This document shows positions 44,623 to 53,118 of a stretch of DNA of 64,000 nucleotides, piece by piece. The stretch comes from Henriciella aquimarina (lineage in GTDB: Bacteria > Pseudomonadota > Alphaproteobacteria > Caulobacterales > Hyphomonadaceae). Each line of letters starts with the position of its first letter. The first letter of the stretch is position 1. The stretch spans positions 1-64,000 of the forward strand of contig NZ_NCST01000012.1 of NCBI RefSeq assembly GCF_002088975.1. The letters run 5' to 3'. The notes under the pieces were generated by a model. The model was not told the origin of the DNA. It made no database searches and saw nothing but the letters and a program-made list of their open reading frames with translations. The position numbers and the translations under genes are program-made.

Positions 44623-45456
44623 TTGCAGACAGTATCGGAATGGACCTGCTTCGGCGGTGATCTGAGTGTTCATGAGCATGAGAGCGAGACGCTCGGCTGT
44701 GATATGCGCTTTGCTGTCTTCGAGCCGCCGCAGACTGCCGAGGAGCCGGTTCCGGTGCTCTGGTATCTCTCGGGGCTGACCTGCACCTGGGCGAATGTCA
44801 TGGAGAAGTCCGGGCTGCAGCGCAAAGCCTCCGAGCTGGGCGTCATTATCGTGGCGCCGGACACCAGCCCGCGCGGCAAGGATGTGCCCGATGACGAGGC
44901 CTACGACTTCGGTCAGGGCGCGGGCTTCTATCTGACGGCCACCGAAGATCCATGGTCCAAGCATTTCAAGATGGACCAGTATGTCATGGAGGAACTGCCC
45001 TCCATCATCCGGTCCAACTTCGCCGCCGACATGCGCCGCCAGTCGATCTTTGGCCATTCCATGGGCGGGCATGGCGCGCTGACCCTGGCGCTGAAGAATC
45101 CCGGCCATTTCCGCAGCGTGTCGGCCTTCGCGCCGATTGTCGCGCCAAGCCAGGTGCCGTGGGGCCAGAAGGCCTTCAAGGGCTATCTCGGCGACGATGA
45201 GGCCGCCTGGAAAGAGTATGATGCCTGTGAGCTGGTGAAGCAGCAGCAGCTGGAAACGACCATCCTGATCGACCAGGGCGAGGACGACCAGTTCCTCGAA
45301 GAGCAGCTGCAGCCGCGCCTGTTCGAGGAAGCCTGCCGCGAGGCCGGCCAGCCGCTCGCCATCCGCATGCGGCCGGGCTATGACCATTCCTATTATTTCA
45401 TCGCCACCTTCATGGACGATCACATCATGCACCACGCCAAGGCGCTCTACGCTTAA
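44623..45456 (+). CDS. fghA: S-formylglutathione hydrolase
   Basis: This 277-residue serine esterase completes glutathione-dependent formaldehyde oxidation by releasing formate and glutathione from S-formylglutathione. The motifs are diagnostic: WYLSGLTCTWANVMEKSGLQ, the nucleophile in GHSMGGHGAL (about 146), DQGEDDQFLEEQL and GYDHSYYF with the catalytic His. The start is a TTG at 44623 with AGAGG seven bases upstream; no nearby ATG fits. The partner alcohol dehydrogenase is not in the window. Confidence 0.95.
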   Translation: MQTVSEWTCFGGDLSVHEHESETLGCDMRFAVFEPPQTAEEPVPVLWYLSGLTCTWANVMEKSGLQRKASELGVIIVAPDTSPRGKDVPDDEAYDFGQGAGFYLTATEDPWSKHFKMDQYVMEELPSIIRSNFAADMRRQSIFGHSMGGHGALTLALKNPGHFRSVSAFAPIVAPSQVPWGQKAFKGYLGDDEAAWKEYDACELVKQQQLETTILIDQGEDDQFLEEQLQPRLFEEACREAGQPLAIRMRPGYDHSYYFIATFMDDHIMHHAKALYA

Positions 45457-45479
45457 GGCCCGGTCGCAAGACACCAGAC

Positions 45480-45524
45480 AAAAAAGCGCCCCGCGGTTTT
45501 GAGGCCACGGGGCGCTTTCTTTTT
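45480..45524. terminator. Bidirectional intrinsic terminator
   Basis: An 11-bp perfect stem (45483-45493 with 45508-45518) has a T run on the plus side (45516-45524) and six A on the other side (45480-45485), so it can act on both convergent genes (fghA and the symporter). Confidence 0.9.
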
Positions 45525-45540
45525 CGGATAAGGGGGCTGG

Positions 45541-46995
45541 CTATTCGGCGGGGTTTTCCGCCGGGCTGGCCTTGATCTCGGCATGGGTGGCCGGGCGCGA
45601 GAGGACCCAGCCGATGATGATCGGGATCGCGATACCCGGCAGGCCTTCATAGACACCGCCCTGCCAGCTGAGCCCGAAGCGCCAGACCAGCGTGATGCCG
45701 ATGCCTAGCAGCATCAGGAAGATGGCGGTTGTCTCACTAATGCGCCGGTTGAGCGCATAGAGCGTCAGGAGCGGCGCGAAGGCGGCCGCGAGCGCCGACC
45801 AGGCGATGATGACAAGGCTGAAAACGCTCTGATTATCCAGCAGCGCCAAGGCGAGGGCGAGCAGTGTCACCGATGCCGTGGCCGTCTTGAGCAGCCATGG
45901 CTGCTCGAGCCGTTGCGGGACGAGGTCATGGGTAATCGCGGCTGAGCAGGACAGGACGACGGAGTCCGCTGTCGACATGGTAGCTGCGAAGATGCCAGCG
46001 AGGATGAGGCCGACGAGAATGTCCGGCAGCAGGGCCTCTGCCATGCGCGGAAGCGCAAGCTCCACATCAATGCTGGCGGCATCCGGCATGTAGACCCTTG
46101 CGAGCAGGGAGAGGCCGGCGGCCAGGATGTAGAACACAACGAAGAAGCCATAATACCAGGCGCGCGTGCGCTGCATGTTCTTGTCATCGTCGAGGGCCAT
46201 GAACCGGACCATGATGTGCGGTTGGCCCACGACGGAGAAACCGGCAAACAGCCAGCCCAGCACAAAGAGACCAAAGCCGAGGGCGCCGGTCATGAGAAGC
46301 TCGTCGGATTCCGGCAGCAGATTCAGGAAGGTGCCGTCATCCAGCGGGCGAAGCTGGTCGAGCATGCTGGTAAACCCACCGGCCCAGCTGACGCCGACAA
46401 AGAACAGGATGAAGAGCGCGACCAGCATGCAGACCGACTGGATCGCATCCGTCCAGATAGAGGCCCGGATTCCGCCCGCAATCGAGTAGGCAAGGATGAT
46501 GATGGCCGAACCGATGGCGCCAATACGCCAGTTGAAGCCTTCGAAAACACCCTCAAGCGCCTTTGCGCCAGCGGTGATCTGGGCGGCGCCATAGACGATC
46601 AGCAGAACGACCATGATGATTGCGGCCAGCCGGCGCCAGATTGCGAAGTCGTCGCCATGCCAGCGCGACAGGACCGAGGCGAACGAGGCCTCATTGGTGA
46701 CACCCGTCGCGGTGCGCAGTTTGCGGTGAATGAAAGTGGAGCCGATAAAGTCGCCGACAATCCAGCCGAACATCAGCCACACTGCCGAGAGACCGGTTGC
46801 GTAGCCGTAGCCGATCACACCGATGAAAAGATAACCGGAATTATTGGTCGCGACGGCCGAGAGCCCGGCAAGCCATGGCGAGACGGTCTGGCCCGCCATG
46901 TAATAGTCCTTTCTCTCCCCCGTGGCCTTTCTGGCCGAGGCCAGGCCCACGCCAAGGAAGATGATCAGGATTACTACAAAGCTTGCTAAAATCAT
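45541..46995 (-). CDS. Sodium:solute symporter family transporter at the end of the ectoine operon
   Basis: The 484-residue membrane protein has about 13 helices and SSS-family motifs (MAGQTVSPWLAGLSAVATNN, FIGVIGYGYATG, GGIRASIWTDAIQSVCML). It resembles PutP-type sodium-coupled carriers for proline and other small organic solutes. Its start overlaps the upstream MFS gene by four bases, and the whole set from ectA runs in one direction, so it is probably induced with ectoine synthesis. Uptake or recovery of ectoine or another compatible solute is a reasonable inference. Confidence 0.85.
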   Translation of the reverse strand: MILASFVVILIIFLGVGLASARKATGERKDYYMAGQTVSPWLAGLSAVATNNSGYLFIGVIGYGYATGLSAVWLMFGWIVGDFIGSTFIHRKLRTATGVTNEASFASVLSRWHGDDFAIWRRLAAIIMVVLLIVYGAAQITAGAKALEGVFEGFNWRIGAIGSAIIILAYSIAGGIRASIWTDAIQSVCMLVALFILFFVGVSWAGGFTSMLDQLRPLDDGTFLNLLPESDELLMTGALGFGLFVLGWLFAGFSVVGQPHIMVRFMALDDDKNMQRTRAWYYGFFVVFYILAAGLSLLARVYMPDAASIDVELALPRMAEALLPDILVGLILAGIFAATMSTADSVVLSCSAAITHDLVPQRLEQPWLLKTATASVTLLALALALLDNQSVFSLVIIAWSALAAAFAPLLTLYALNRRISETTAIFLMLLGIGITLVWRFGLSWQGGVYEGLPGIAIPIIIGWVLSRPATHAEIKASPAENPAE

Positions 46996-48332
46996 TCGTC
47001 AGCCTCTGCTGAGGCCATCCAGGCGAGGAACAGATCGAACTGCTCGTTTGTATGGTCGCCGCGCGGGTCGAGTTCCGACAGCGCAAGACTTGTCGTCTGG
47101 GTGGCGTTGAACGGCTCCTTCTCCGCTTCGGGAACAGGCGCCTTGTTGACAGTACGGGTAAACATGGTTGCCGCCAGAAGTGCAAGGCTTGCACTCGCAA
47201 AGGCGAAAAGGCCGGGCGCGCCGAGCGGGCTCGACATGACCACACCGGCGACCAGCGGGCCGAGGATGGAGCCGATGCCCCAGATGACCAGAATGCCCGC
47301 CATCATGGAGGTCGCCTGGTCGGGCCGGGCCCGGTCTGCGGCATGCGCCACCGCGACGGCATAATAGGCGAGCGCCCCCACGCCATAGACGAAAGCCAGG
47401 ACCAGGATGAGCGCCGGGCTGACCACATGGCTGAACAGGCTGAGGGCCAGCGCGGCCCCCGCGGCCAGGATGCCGGTGCCGGCGATCACCATGCGCCGGT
47501 CGACCCGGTCGGAGATCATGCCGGCCGGCCAGAGGCCGACCATGGCGCCGGCGAGCAGGGCGGCGTTGAAGTTCGCCGAGAAGCCGGCTGCGCCGTCGGG
47601 CATGATGGACTGGGCATAGACCGGATAGAGCTGCGCCACGGCATTGTTGACCGCGCCCGCACAGAGCGCGGCAAAGGCGGCCGCCGGAGCGTATTTCAGG
47701 ATCTTGGTCGGGCCGAAGGGCGTACCGGTCGAGATTTCCGGCTGGGCTTTCCGCGTGGCCGAGATCGGCATGATGGTCAGCGCGAAAAGGGCGGCCACCA
47801 TGACAAAGCCCATCGGACCATTGGCGCCGGCGACGATGGCGAAGGGGCCTGCGATGGCGCCGAGCTTCGAAACAACGTGATAGAAGCCGAGAATGGCGCC
47901 GCGGCGGTTGGCCGGGGCGCTATCGGTGATCCACCCGTCGCCGGCCGTCAGCAGGGCCGAGGTGCTGGCCCCGATCACGGCCTGGAGGACTGCCCAGCCA
48001 ATGATATTGACGCCGAGCGAGAAGCTCAGCGTCGCAATGATGGCGAGGGCCGCGAAAAAGGAGAAGGACCGGATGTGCCCTATCCGTGTGATCTGCTTCG
48101 GCGAGGCGATGGCTCCCGTCAGGAAGCCGCCGGCGTAGCACGCCGCCACCAGACCAAGCGCAGCGTTGGATGCGCCGGCTGCCTGCAAGCTCAGCGCGAT
48201 CATCACGGATAGGGCCGCCGTTGCGCCCTGAAGCACGGTCAGGGCGCTGACGATGGCGAGAACATTGCGGTACAGACCGAGGGTTACCCGCCAGTCTGAC
48301 GAAGTCTCTTCTACAGGCGCCGAATAAGGCAT
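46992..48332 (-). CDS. MFS transporter within the ectoine operon
   Basis: This 446-residue major facilitator protein has 12 predicted helices, with the YAGGFLTGAIASPKQITRIG and LWPAGMISDRVDRRMVIAG loops between helices 2-3 and 8-9. It starts on the last base of the aspartokinase stop (TGATG) and ends overlapping the symporter start, so it is tightly coupled to ectoine synthesis. The C-terminal tail (about 50 residues) is soluble and acidic. Substrate unknown; export or import of ectoine or a precursor is possible. Confidence 0.83.
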   Translation of the reverse strand: MPYSAPVEETSSDWRVTLGLYRNVLAIVSALTVLQGATAALSVMIALSLQAAGASNAALGLVAACYAGGFLTGAIASPKQITRIGHIRSFSFFAALAIIATLSFSLGVNIIGWAVLQAVIGASTSALLTAGDGWITDSAPANRRGAILGFYHVVSKLGAIAGPFAIVAGANGPMGFVMVAALFALTIMPISATRKAQPEISTGTPFGPTKILKYAPAAAFAALCAGAVNNAVAQLYPVYAQSIMPDGAAGFSANFNAALLAGAMVGLWPAGMISDRVDRRMVIAGTGILAAGAALALSLFSHVVSPALILVLAFVYGVGALAYYAVAVAHAADRARPDQATSMMAGILVIWGIGSILGPLVAGVVMSSPLGAPGLFAFASASLALLAATMFTRTVNKAPVPEAEKEPFNATQTTSLALSELDPRGDHTNEQFDLFLAWMASAEADE

Positions 48333-49783
48333 CAGGCTGCGGCAGCGATATCCGTGTCAGCCTTGTCGGCAGTGTCTTCATTGTCCTCCACAAGGGCCCT
48401 GTGAAGGATCTTGACCGCCTCGTCGTAATCCTCTTCGGCGACGATGGTCTGGAGATCGGTCTCACGGGTCAGCTTGTGCAGGCCGAGCAGCTTCACGCCG
48501 CCCTCATGCAGCGCCGTCGTGGCCCGCGCCGTGAGGCCCGGAACGTCCAGGTTCGCGCCGATGACGGACACAATGGCAAGCTTGCGGAAGGAGACTTCTG
48601 CGTTCTCGAAAACCGCTTCGATGTCGGCGGCGGCCCGTTTGAGAGACTGGCGCGGGCCGCTGACATAGTGCGTGATCGTGTTGGCGTTCGAACACTTGCT
48701 CACAATCCAGAGCTTGTGACGCGTCATCGCCTTCAGCGCTTCGGCGTCATAGCCTTTCACGCCGACCATGTCCTGCTCGAACAGTTCGAAGGCATAAACG
48801 CTCTGAAGGCCGGTGACGATCTCCGCGCGCGGGCTCTCCGGCATGAAGTCCTCGGTGATGATCGTGCCGGCATCGGCCGGATCGAACGTGTTCTTCACGC
48901 GCAGCGGAATGCCGGCCTGGCGAAGGCCCTTGGCGGCTTTCGGGTGAACGGCTTCCATGCCCATATTGGAGAGCTGGTCGGCCACGTCGTAATTCGTGCG
49001 GCCGATCTTGCGCACCTTGTCGTCGCCAACCAGTTTCGGGTCGGCGCTGGAAAGGTGGAACTCCTTGTGAATGATGGCTTCCTTGGCCTGCGTCAGCGCG
49101 CCGATGCGGGAGAAGGTCACTTCCGTGTAGCCCCGGTCATAGAGCTTCACCATGCCTTCCAGGCAGCTGGCATAGCCCGTCGTGATCGGCAGCTCTTTGG
49201 AAAAGTCGATGCCCTTGAAGGAGGTCTCGATGCGCTCGTCCAGCGTCATCTTCTCCTCATCGCGCCAGCCTGTCAGGTCGACGAACACCGCATTGATCTC
49301 GCGCTGGCGAAGCAGGAGGGCGGTGTTGTGGGCCGAATGGGCCTCACCGAGCGCGGCGAGCATCTCGCGCACCGTCATGAGGTGCTCGTCGAGCCTGAAC
49401 TGGCCGTAGGAACAGAGGCGGTGAAGGTCGATCAGGCAGTTGCGCACGCCTTCGACCCGCTCGAGGACGAAATTGTCGGCCACCTTGCGGTCCGGGTGGT
49501 CGCCGAAGATCTCTTCATTCTTCTCGCGCATGGCCTGGGAGAGCTCGGTCAGGGCCTCGCTCCACTGCCACTTGTTCTCGGCGCTGGCGAACAGGGCGTA
49601 GACGCCGGGCTTGCCGGATTTCTTGTGCTCGAGAAGCATGTCCGTCATGCCGGCATAGGCCGAGACGACGAAAATACGATTGTAAAGGTCATCACCCTCG
49701 CGGTCGGCAATGAGGACATTGTCGAGGATGACGGGCGTATTGGCGATAGACGTTCCGCCGATTTTCTCAACGGTGTGTGTCAT
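48332..49783 (-). CDS. ask_ect: Aspartate kinase, ectoine-operon type (Ask_Ect)
   Basis: The 483-residue enzyme phosphorylates aspartate, feeding the aspartate-semialdehyde branch that supplies ectoine synthesis. It starts MTHTVEKIGGTSIANTPVIL and has the specialised aspartokinase sequence seen beside ectABC (NTFDPADAGTIITEDF, then ACT segments such as KLAIVSVIGANLDVPG). Ectoine-linked aspartokinases are less sensitive to feedback by lysine or threonine, which is family knowledge. It lies 90 bp after ectC. Confidence 0.94.
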   Translation of the reverse strand: MTHTVEKIGGTSIANTPVILDNVLIADREGDDLYNRIFVVSAYAGMTDMLLEHKKSGKPGVYALFASAENKWQWSEALTELSQAMREKNEEIFGDHPDRKVADNFVLERVEGVRNCLIDLHRLCSYGQFRLDEHLMTVREMLAALGEAHSAHNTALLLRQREINAVFVDLTGWRDEEKMTLDERIETSFKGIDFSKELPITTGYASCLEGMVKLYDRGYTEVTFSRIGALTQAKEAIIHKEFHLSSADPKLVGDDKVRKIGRTNYDVADQLSNMGMEAVHPKAAKGLRQAGIPLRVKNTFDPADAGTIITEDFMPESPRAEIVTGLQSVYAFELFEQDMVGVKGYDAEALKAMTRHKLWIVSKCSNANTITHYVSGPRQSLKRAAADIEAVFENAEVSFRKLAIVSVIGANLDVPGLTARATTALHEGGVKLLGLHKLTRETDLQTIVAEEDYDEAVKILHRALVEDNEDTADKADTDIAAAA

Positions 49784-49873
49784 GGGTAAGTCCCGTGATT
49801 TTTTCTGGTCTGGTTTGTGAGCGACAGCCCCGACGTCTGAGGTCAGGGCTGTCTCTCGAAAGAGGTCACGGCC

Positions 49874-50275
49874 TTAGCTGATGGCCGGGGCGTCATCCGG
49901 CGCGGCATAGGAGCCGTCCGCCTGGTGCACTTCGTTGCCCGTTACGGGCGGGTTGAAGCAGCACGCCATGTGCAGTTCTTCCTCGGCCCGCAGCGTATGC
50001 TTGTCGTGCAGGTTCAGGGCATACATGACGCCCGGTTTGATCTCATGGGTCTCGCCCGTGCCGTGATCGGTGATCGAGCCCTTGCCCTTCATGCAATACA
50101 CACTCTCGAAGTGGTTCTTGTAGTGAAAGGTGTGCTCCGAGCCGGCTTCCAGCACCGTGATGTGGAAGCTGAAACCCATCTTGTCGTCGGCCAGAAGCAG
50201 ACGGTAGGACGTCCACTTGGCGTCGGACACGGCACGTTCGGTGCCCTTCAGATCATTCAGGTCGCGTACAATCAT
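49874..50275 (-). CDS. ectC: L-ectoine synthase
   Basis: This 133-residue cupin closes N-gamma-acetyl-diaminobutyrate into ectoine. MIVRDLNDLKGTERAVSDAK, the metal-binding cupin segment EHTFHYKNHFESVYCMKGKG and LNLHDKHTLRAEEELHMACC are family hallmarks, including the conserved Tyr, Glu and His residues. It follows ectB by nine bases. No hydroxylase gene (ectD) follows, so this locus makes ectoine, not hydroxyectoine. Confidence 0.97.
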   Translation of the reverse strand: MIVRDLNDLKGTERAVSDAKWTSYRLLLADDKMGFSFHITVLEAGSEHTFHYKNHFESVYCMKGKGSITDHGTGETHEIKPGVMYALNLHDKHTLRAEEELHMACCFNPPVTGNEVHQADGSYAAPDDAPAIS

Positions 50276-50284
50276 TGTGTTTCT

Positions 50285-51583
50285 TTACTCCGCTGCAGCT
50301 TTGACGTTGTCGGATGCATCGCGTGCGGCATCAAGCAGGATATCGAGGCCCTTGCGCAGCGTCTCGACCGGCACGGTCAGCGCCACGAGCACCTTCACGA
50401 CTTCGTCGTTGGCACCGGAGGTCTCGATGATCAGGCCCTTGTCGAACGCACGGCTGGTGATTTCGGACGCCATCTCGCCGGAGCCGACATCAACGCCCTG
50501 CATCATGCCACGGCCCTTGAGCCGGGCGCCGGGGATGAGGTCAACGATCTTCTGCAGGCCTTCGGTCAGGATCCTGGATTTCTCCTGGACCTCTTTCTGG
50601 AACGTGTCGTCCTTCCAGAATTTCTCCAGCGTGACCTTGCCGGTCACGAAGGCGTGGTTGTTGCCGCGGAAGGTGCCGTTGTGCTCGGCCGGCTTCCAGA
50701 TGTCGTGCTCCTTCTTGAGCAGGACACAGGCAAAGGGAAGGCCCATACCCGAAAGCGACTTGGCCTGGGTGACGATGTCCGGCTTGATGCCGGCGCCTTC
50801 GAAGGCGAAATAGGTGCCCGACCGGCCGCAACCGGACTGGATGTCATCGACGATGAGCAGGGCGCCATGCTTCTTGGCAAGCTCGGCGATGCCCTTCATC
50901 CATTCGTCGGAGGCCGCGTTCAGGCCGCCTTCGCCCTGGATGGGCTCGAAGATGAAGGCTGCCGGCGCGTCGACGCCAGACGAGGAGTTCTCGATCATCA
51001 TCTCGATCTGCTCGAGCGTGTCGACATCGGCGCCAAACGCCTTGTCGTAAGGCAGGTGGGTGCTGCCCGAAAGGCCGCTGCCACCCGGGCCGGCGGCCGC
51101 CCGCTTACCGGCATTACCGGTCAGCGCGAGCGCGCCGAGCGTCATGCCGTGGAAGCCATTGGTGAAGGAGATGACATTGGTGCGTCCGGTCACCTTGCGA
51201 GCGAGCTTCACAGCCGCCTCGACAGCATTGGTGCCCGTCGGGCCCGTCATCATGATCTTGTAATCGTCCATACCACGCGGCTCGAGGATATAGTCCTCGA
51301 AGGCCTTCAGCCATTCGGCCTTGGCGTCGGTGTACATGTCGAGGCCGTGAGCGACCCCGTCGCGCTGGATATGCTCGATCAGCGCGGCCTTCATGTCCGG
51401 ATCGTTGTGCCCGTAATTGAGGGTCGAGCACCCGGCCAGGAAGTCGATATAGGTTTTCCCGTCGGCATCGGTCATTTCCGAGCCCTGGGCTTTCACGAAC
51501 AGCGTGTCGAAGTTGCGGCAGTAACTGCGAACTTTCGATTCACGCCTTTCGAAGATGTCTTGTTGAATGTCTGTGAACGGCAT
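50285..51583 (-). CDS. ectB: Diaminobutyrate-2-oxoglutarate transaminase
   Basis: The 432-residue PLP-dependent class III aminotransferase converts aspartate semialdehyde to L-2,4-diaminobutyrate using glutamate. Its start FERRESKVRSYCRNFDTLFV, the MTGPTGTNAVEAAVKLAR segment and the PLP lysine in VTQAKSLSGMGLPFA (about 274) match EctB. AGGAGCC precedes the ATG at 51583. It is the second gene of the operon. Confidence 0.97.
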   Translation of the reverse strand: MPFTDIQQDIFERRESKVRSYCRNFDTLFVKAQGSEMTDADGKTYIDFLAGCSTLNYGHNDPDMKAALIEHIQRDGVAHGLDMYTDAKAEWLKAFEDYILEPRGMDDYKIMMTGPTGTNAVEAAVKLARKVTGRTNVISFTNGFHGMTLGALALTGNAGKRAAAGPGGSGLSGSTHLPYDKAFGADVDTLEQIEMMIENSSSGVDAPAAFIFEPIQGEGGLNAASDEWMKGIAELAKKHGALLIVDDIQSGCGRSGTYFAFEGAGIKPDIVTQAKSLSGMGLPFACVLLKKEHDIWKPAEHNGTFRGNNHAFVTGKVTLEKFWKDDTFQKEVQEKSRILTEGLQKIVDLIPGARLKGRGMMQGVDVGSGEMASEITSRAFDKGLIIETSGANDEVVKVLVALTVPVETLRKGLDILLDAARDASDNVKAAAE

Positions 51584-51641
51584 GCGTTCGGCTCCTATGG
51601 TGGTCTGGTGTTGTAGTCAGGGGTGAGGCGGCCAGGTGTGC

Positions 51642-52217
51642 TTAGAGGCTGGCCGGCAGCTCGAATGGCCCGATGGTGACGAGGATTTCGCTGTCGTGGC
51701 GTCCCTTGAAGTGACGCTCCTTGTCGAAAAACGCGCCTTCCTTGAGTGGCGCGTCGAGCCAACGCGCAATGCTCCTGAAGAGCCCCCATGACGCCTCATT
51801 GTCGGGCGTGATGGTCGTCTTGAGATACTTTACGTTCTTGCAGGCCTCACGCGAGAAGATGTCTGCGACAAGACGCTTGGGAATGCGCTTGCCACGGGCT
51901 TTCTCGCCTATAGCGACCTGCCAGAGGAAGAACACATCCGGCTCTTCCGGCGGAATATGGCCGGAAACCCAGCCAATGACATCGCCGTCCTTGCCATCGC
52001 GCGCGATCGCGCAGGTCTGCGCGAAATGCGTGGTCTGGATCAAATTCATGTAAAGCGAATTGGTATCCAGAGGCGGGCAGGCGGCAATGAGGTCGTGTAC
52101 GGCCGCGCCATCTTCACTCAGCGGCGGGCCGATAATGGTACTGTCGTCTGCGTCGCCTGCCTCCCCGGCAGACGCAGCTGAGCCTTCTTTCGGCTTCGTT
52201 GTTTGTACAGTTTGCAT
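51642..52217 (-). CDS. ectA: L-2,4-diaminobutyric acid acetyltransferase
   Basis: This GNAT-fold acetyltransferase makes N-gamma-acetyl-diaminobutyrate, the ectoine precursor. LDTNSLYMNLIQTTHFAQTC, GWVSGHIPPEEPDVFFLWQV and ITPDNEASWGLFRSIARWLD are diagnostic. Two starts are possible: ATG at 52232 without a ribosome site, or ATG at 52217 preceded by GAGAG. I chose 52217 (191 residues). Residues 1-35 are a poorly conserved Ala/Gly/Asp-rich extension. It is the first gene of ectA-ectB-ectC-ask-MFS-symporter, which runs to 45541. Confidence 0.95.
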   Translation of the reverse strand: MQTVQTTKPKEGSAASAGEAGDADDSTIIGPPLSEDGAAVHDLIAACPPLDTNSLYMNLIQTTHFAQTCAIARDGKDGDVIGWVSGHIPPEEPDVFFLWQVAIGEKARGKRIPKRLVADIFSREACKNVKYLKTTITPDNEASWGLFRSIARWLDAPLKEGAFFDKERHFKGRHDSEILVTIGPFELPASL

Positions 52218-52248
52218 GTTTCTCTCGGACATATTTTGTTTGGCGATC

Positions 52249-52276
52249 TATGTAATTGGAATCGCTGGGCGTTCAA
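52249..52276 (-). promoter_or_regulatory. Candidate promoter of the ectoine operon
   Basis: On the minus strand TTGAAC and TACATA are separated by 16 bases, placing a start about 30 bp upstream of the ectA start codon. It is sequence-based inference only. Confidence 0.4.
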
Positions 52277-52322
52277 CCCGTATATTGCGGACAGCCGCAT
52301 AAGGCTTTCCTTCTCTATTGAA

Positions 52323-52349
52323 GGAACGTATGAGCTACATATCTGTTCC
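52323..52349. promoter_or_regulatory. Nested inverted repeats in the ectA-ectR gap, candidate EctR operator
   Basis: GGAAC (52323-52327) and GTTCC (52345-52349) flank an inner TATG/CATA pair (52329-52332 and 52338-52341) with almost the same centre. The element overlaps a TTGAAG...TATCTG promoter-like pair reading toward the MarR gene. MarR proteins bind such palindromes; EctR1 of methylotrophs binds one overlapping the ectA promoter. Confidence 0.4.
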
Positions 52350-52402
52350 AATGTTACTTAGATGAAAAAATAATTTTTTGCGCAAAGGAAATGCCCTAGA
52401 AA

Positions 52403-52969
52403 ATGGCTCAATTATCAGAGGGTTTTGAAGCGGTTCGCCTGTCTGCAGCGAACGCTGATATATGGAGCGACGGTGTGCAGGATCAGACAGAAACGGCCCT
52501 GATTGCTCTGCGGAGAATCCTCAAGGCCACGGCCAATAACGTCAAGGCGGTCGCTCACCAGACCGGCCTGACAGCCTCCCAGCTGCTTGTCTTGCAGGTG
52601 CTGAAGACGCGCGGCGAAACCCTGACCGGGGATCTCGCCAAGGCCGTCGACCTCAAGCAGGCTACGATTTCCATCCTGCTCGACAAGCTGCAGGACCGCG
52701 GTTTTGTCGAACGCGAGCGCGGCGAAGCCGACCGCCGGCGGGTCTGGGTGCGGATTACCGACAGCGGTGCGCGCACGCTGGAGGGCGCGCCCGACCTTCT
52801 GCAGGAAACCTTCCGCTCCCGCTTCCGCAATCTTGCCGACTGGGAGCAGGCGAGCCTCGTGGCCGCACTGCTGCGGCTGGTCTCGCTGCTGGATGCCGAG
52901 GAAATCGACGCCTCGCCGCTTCTGGATGTCGGCGGCATCAACGACCTTCCGGCCAACGGCTCACGCTAG
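52403..52969 (+). CDS. ectR: MarR-family regulator of ectoine genes (EctR-like)
   Basis: The 188-residue protein has a winged-helix MarR domain (RRILKATANNVKAVAHQTGL, LKQATISILLDKLQDRGFVE, and the wing ERGEADRRRVWVRITDSG). It has N- and C-terminal extensions of about 30 residues typical of EctR1. It is divergent from ectA, 185 bp away. EctR1 in halotolerant methylotrophs represses ectABC-ask; the same role here is inferred from family and position. The ATG has only a distant AAAGGA, so expression may be low. Confidence 0.88.
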   Translation: MAQLSEGFEAVRLSAANADIWSDGVQDQTETALIALRRILKATANNVKAVAHQTGLTASQLLVLQVLKTRGETLTGDLAKAVDLKQATISILLDKLQDRGFVERERGEADRRRVWVRITDSGARTLEGAPDLLQETFRSRFRNLADWEQASLVAALLRLVSLLDAEEIDASPLLDVGGINDLPANGSR

Positions 52970-53118
52970 AGGCAGGCGCCGGCCTCATCGCCAGATCCTG
53001 TTGCAGCCTGTATGATTCCGATCAGGACAGGCCCTCGGGCTTGCCCGTATGGTCGCGCTGAACCTGCCGCGCCAAAAGGCAGGGTGACGACACAAACTGC
53101 CAAGGAGGGCGCAAGATC

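Noticed and set aside
48401-49789. 462-residue plus-strand frame
   Set aside because: Antisense to the ectoine aspartokinase.
49925-51616. 563-residue plus-strand frame
   Set aside because: Antisense to ectC and ectB, spanning both; no domain or ribosome site.
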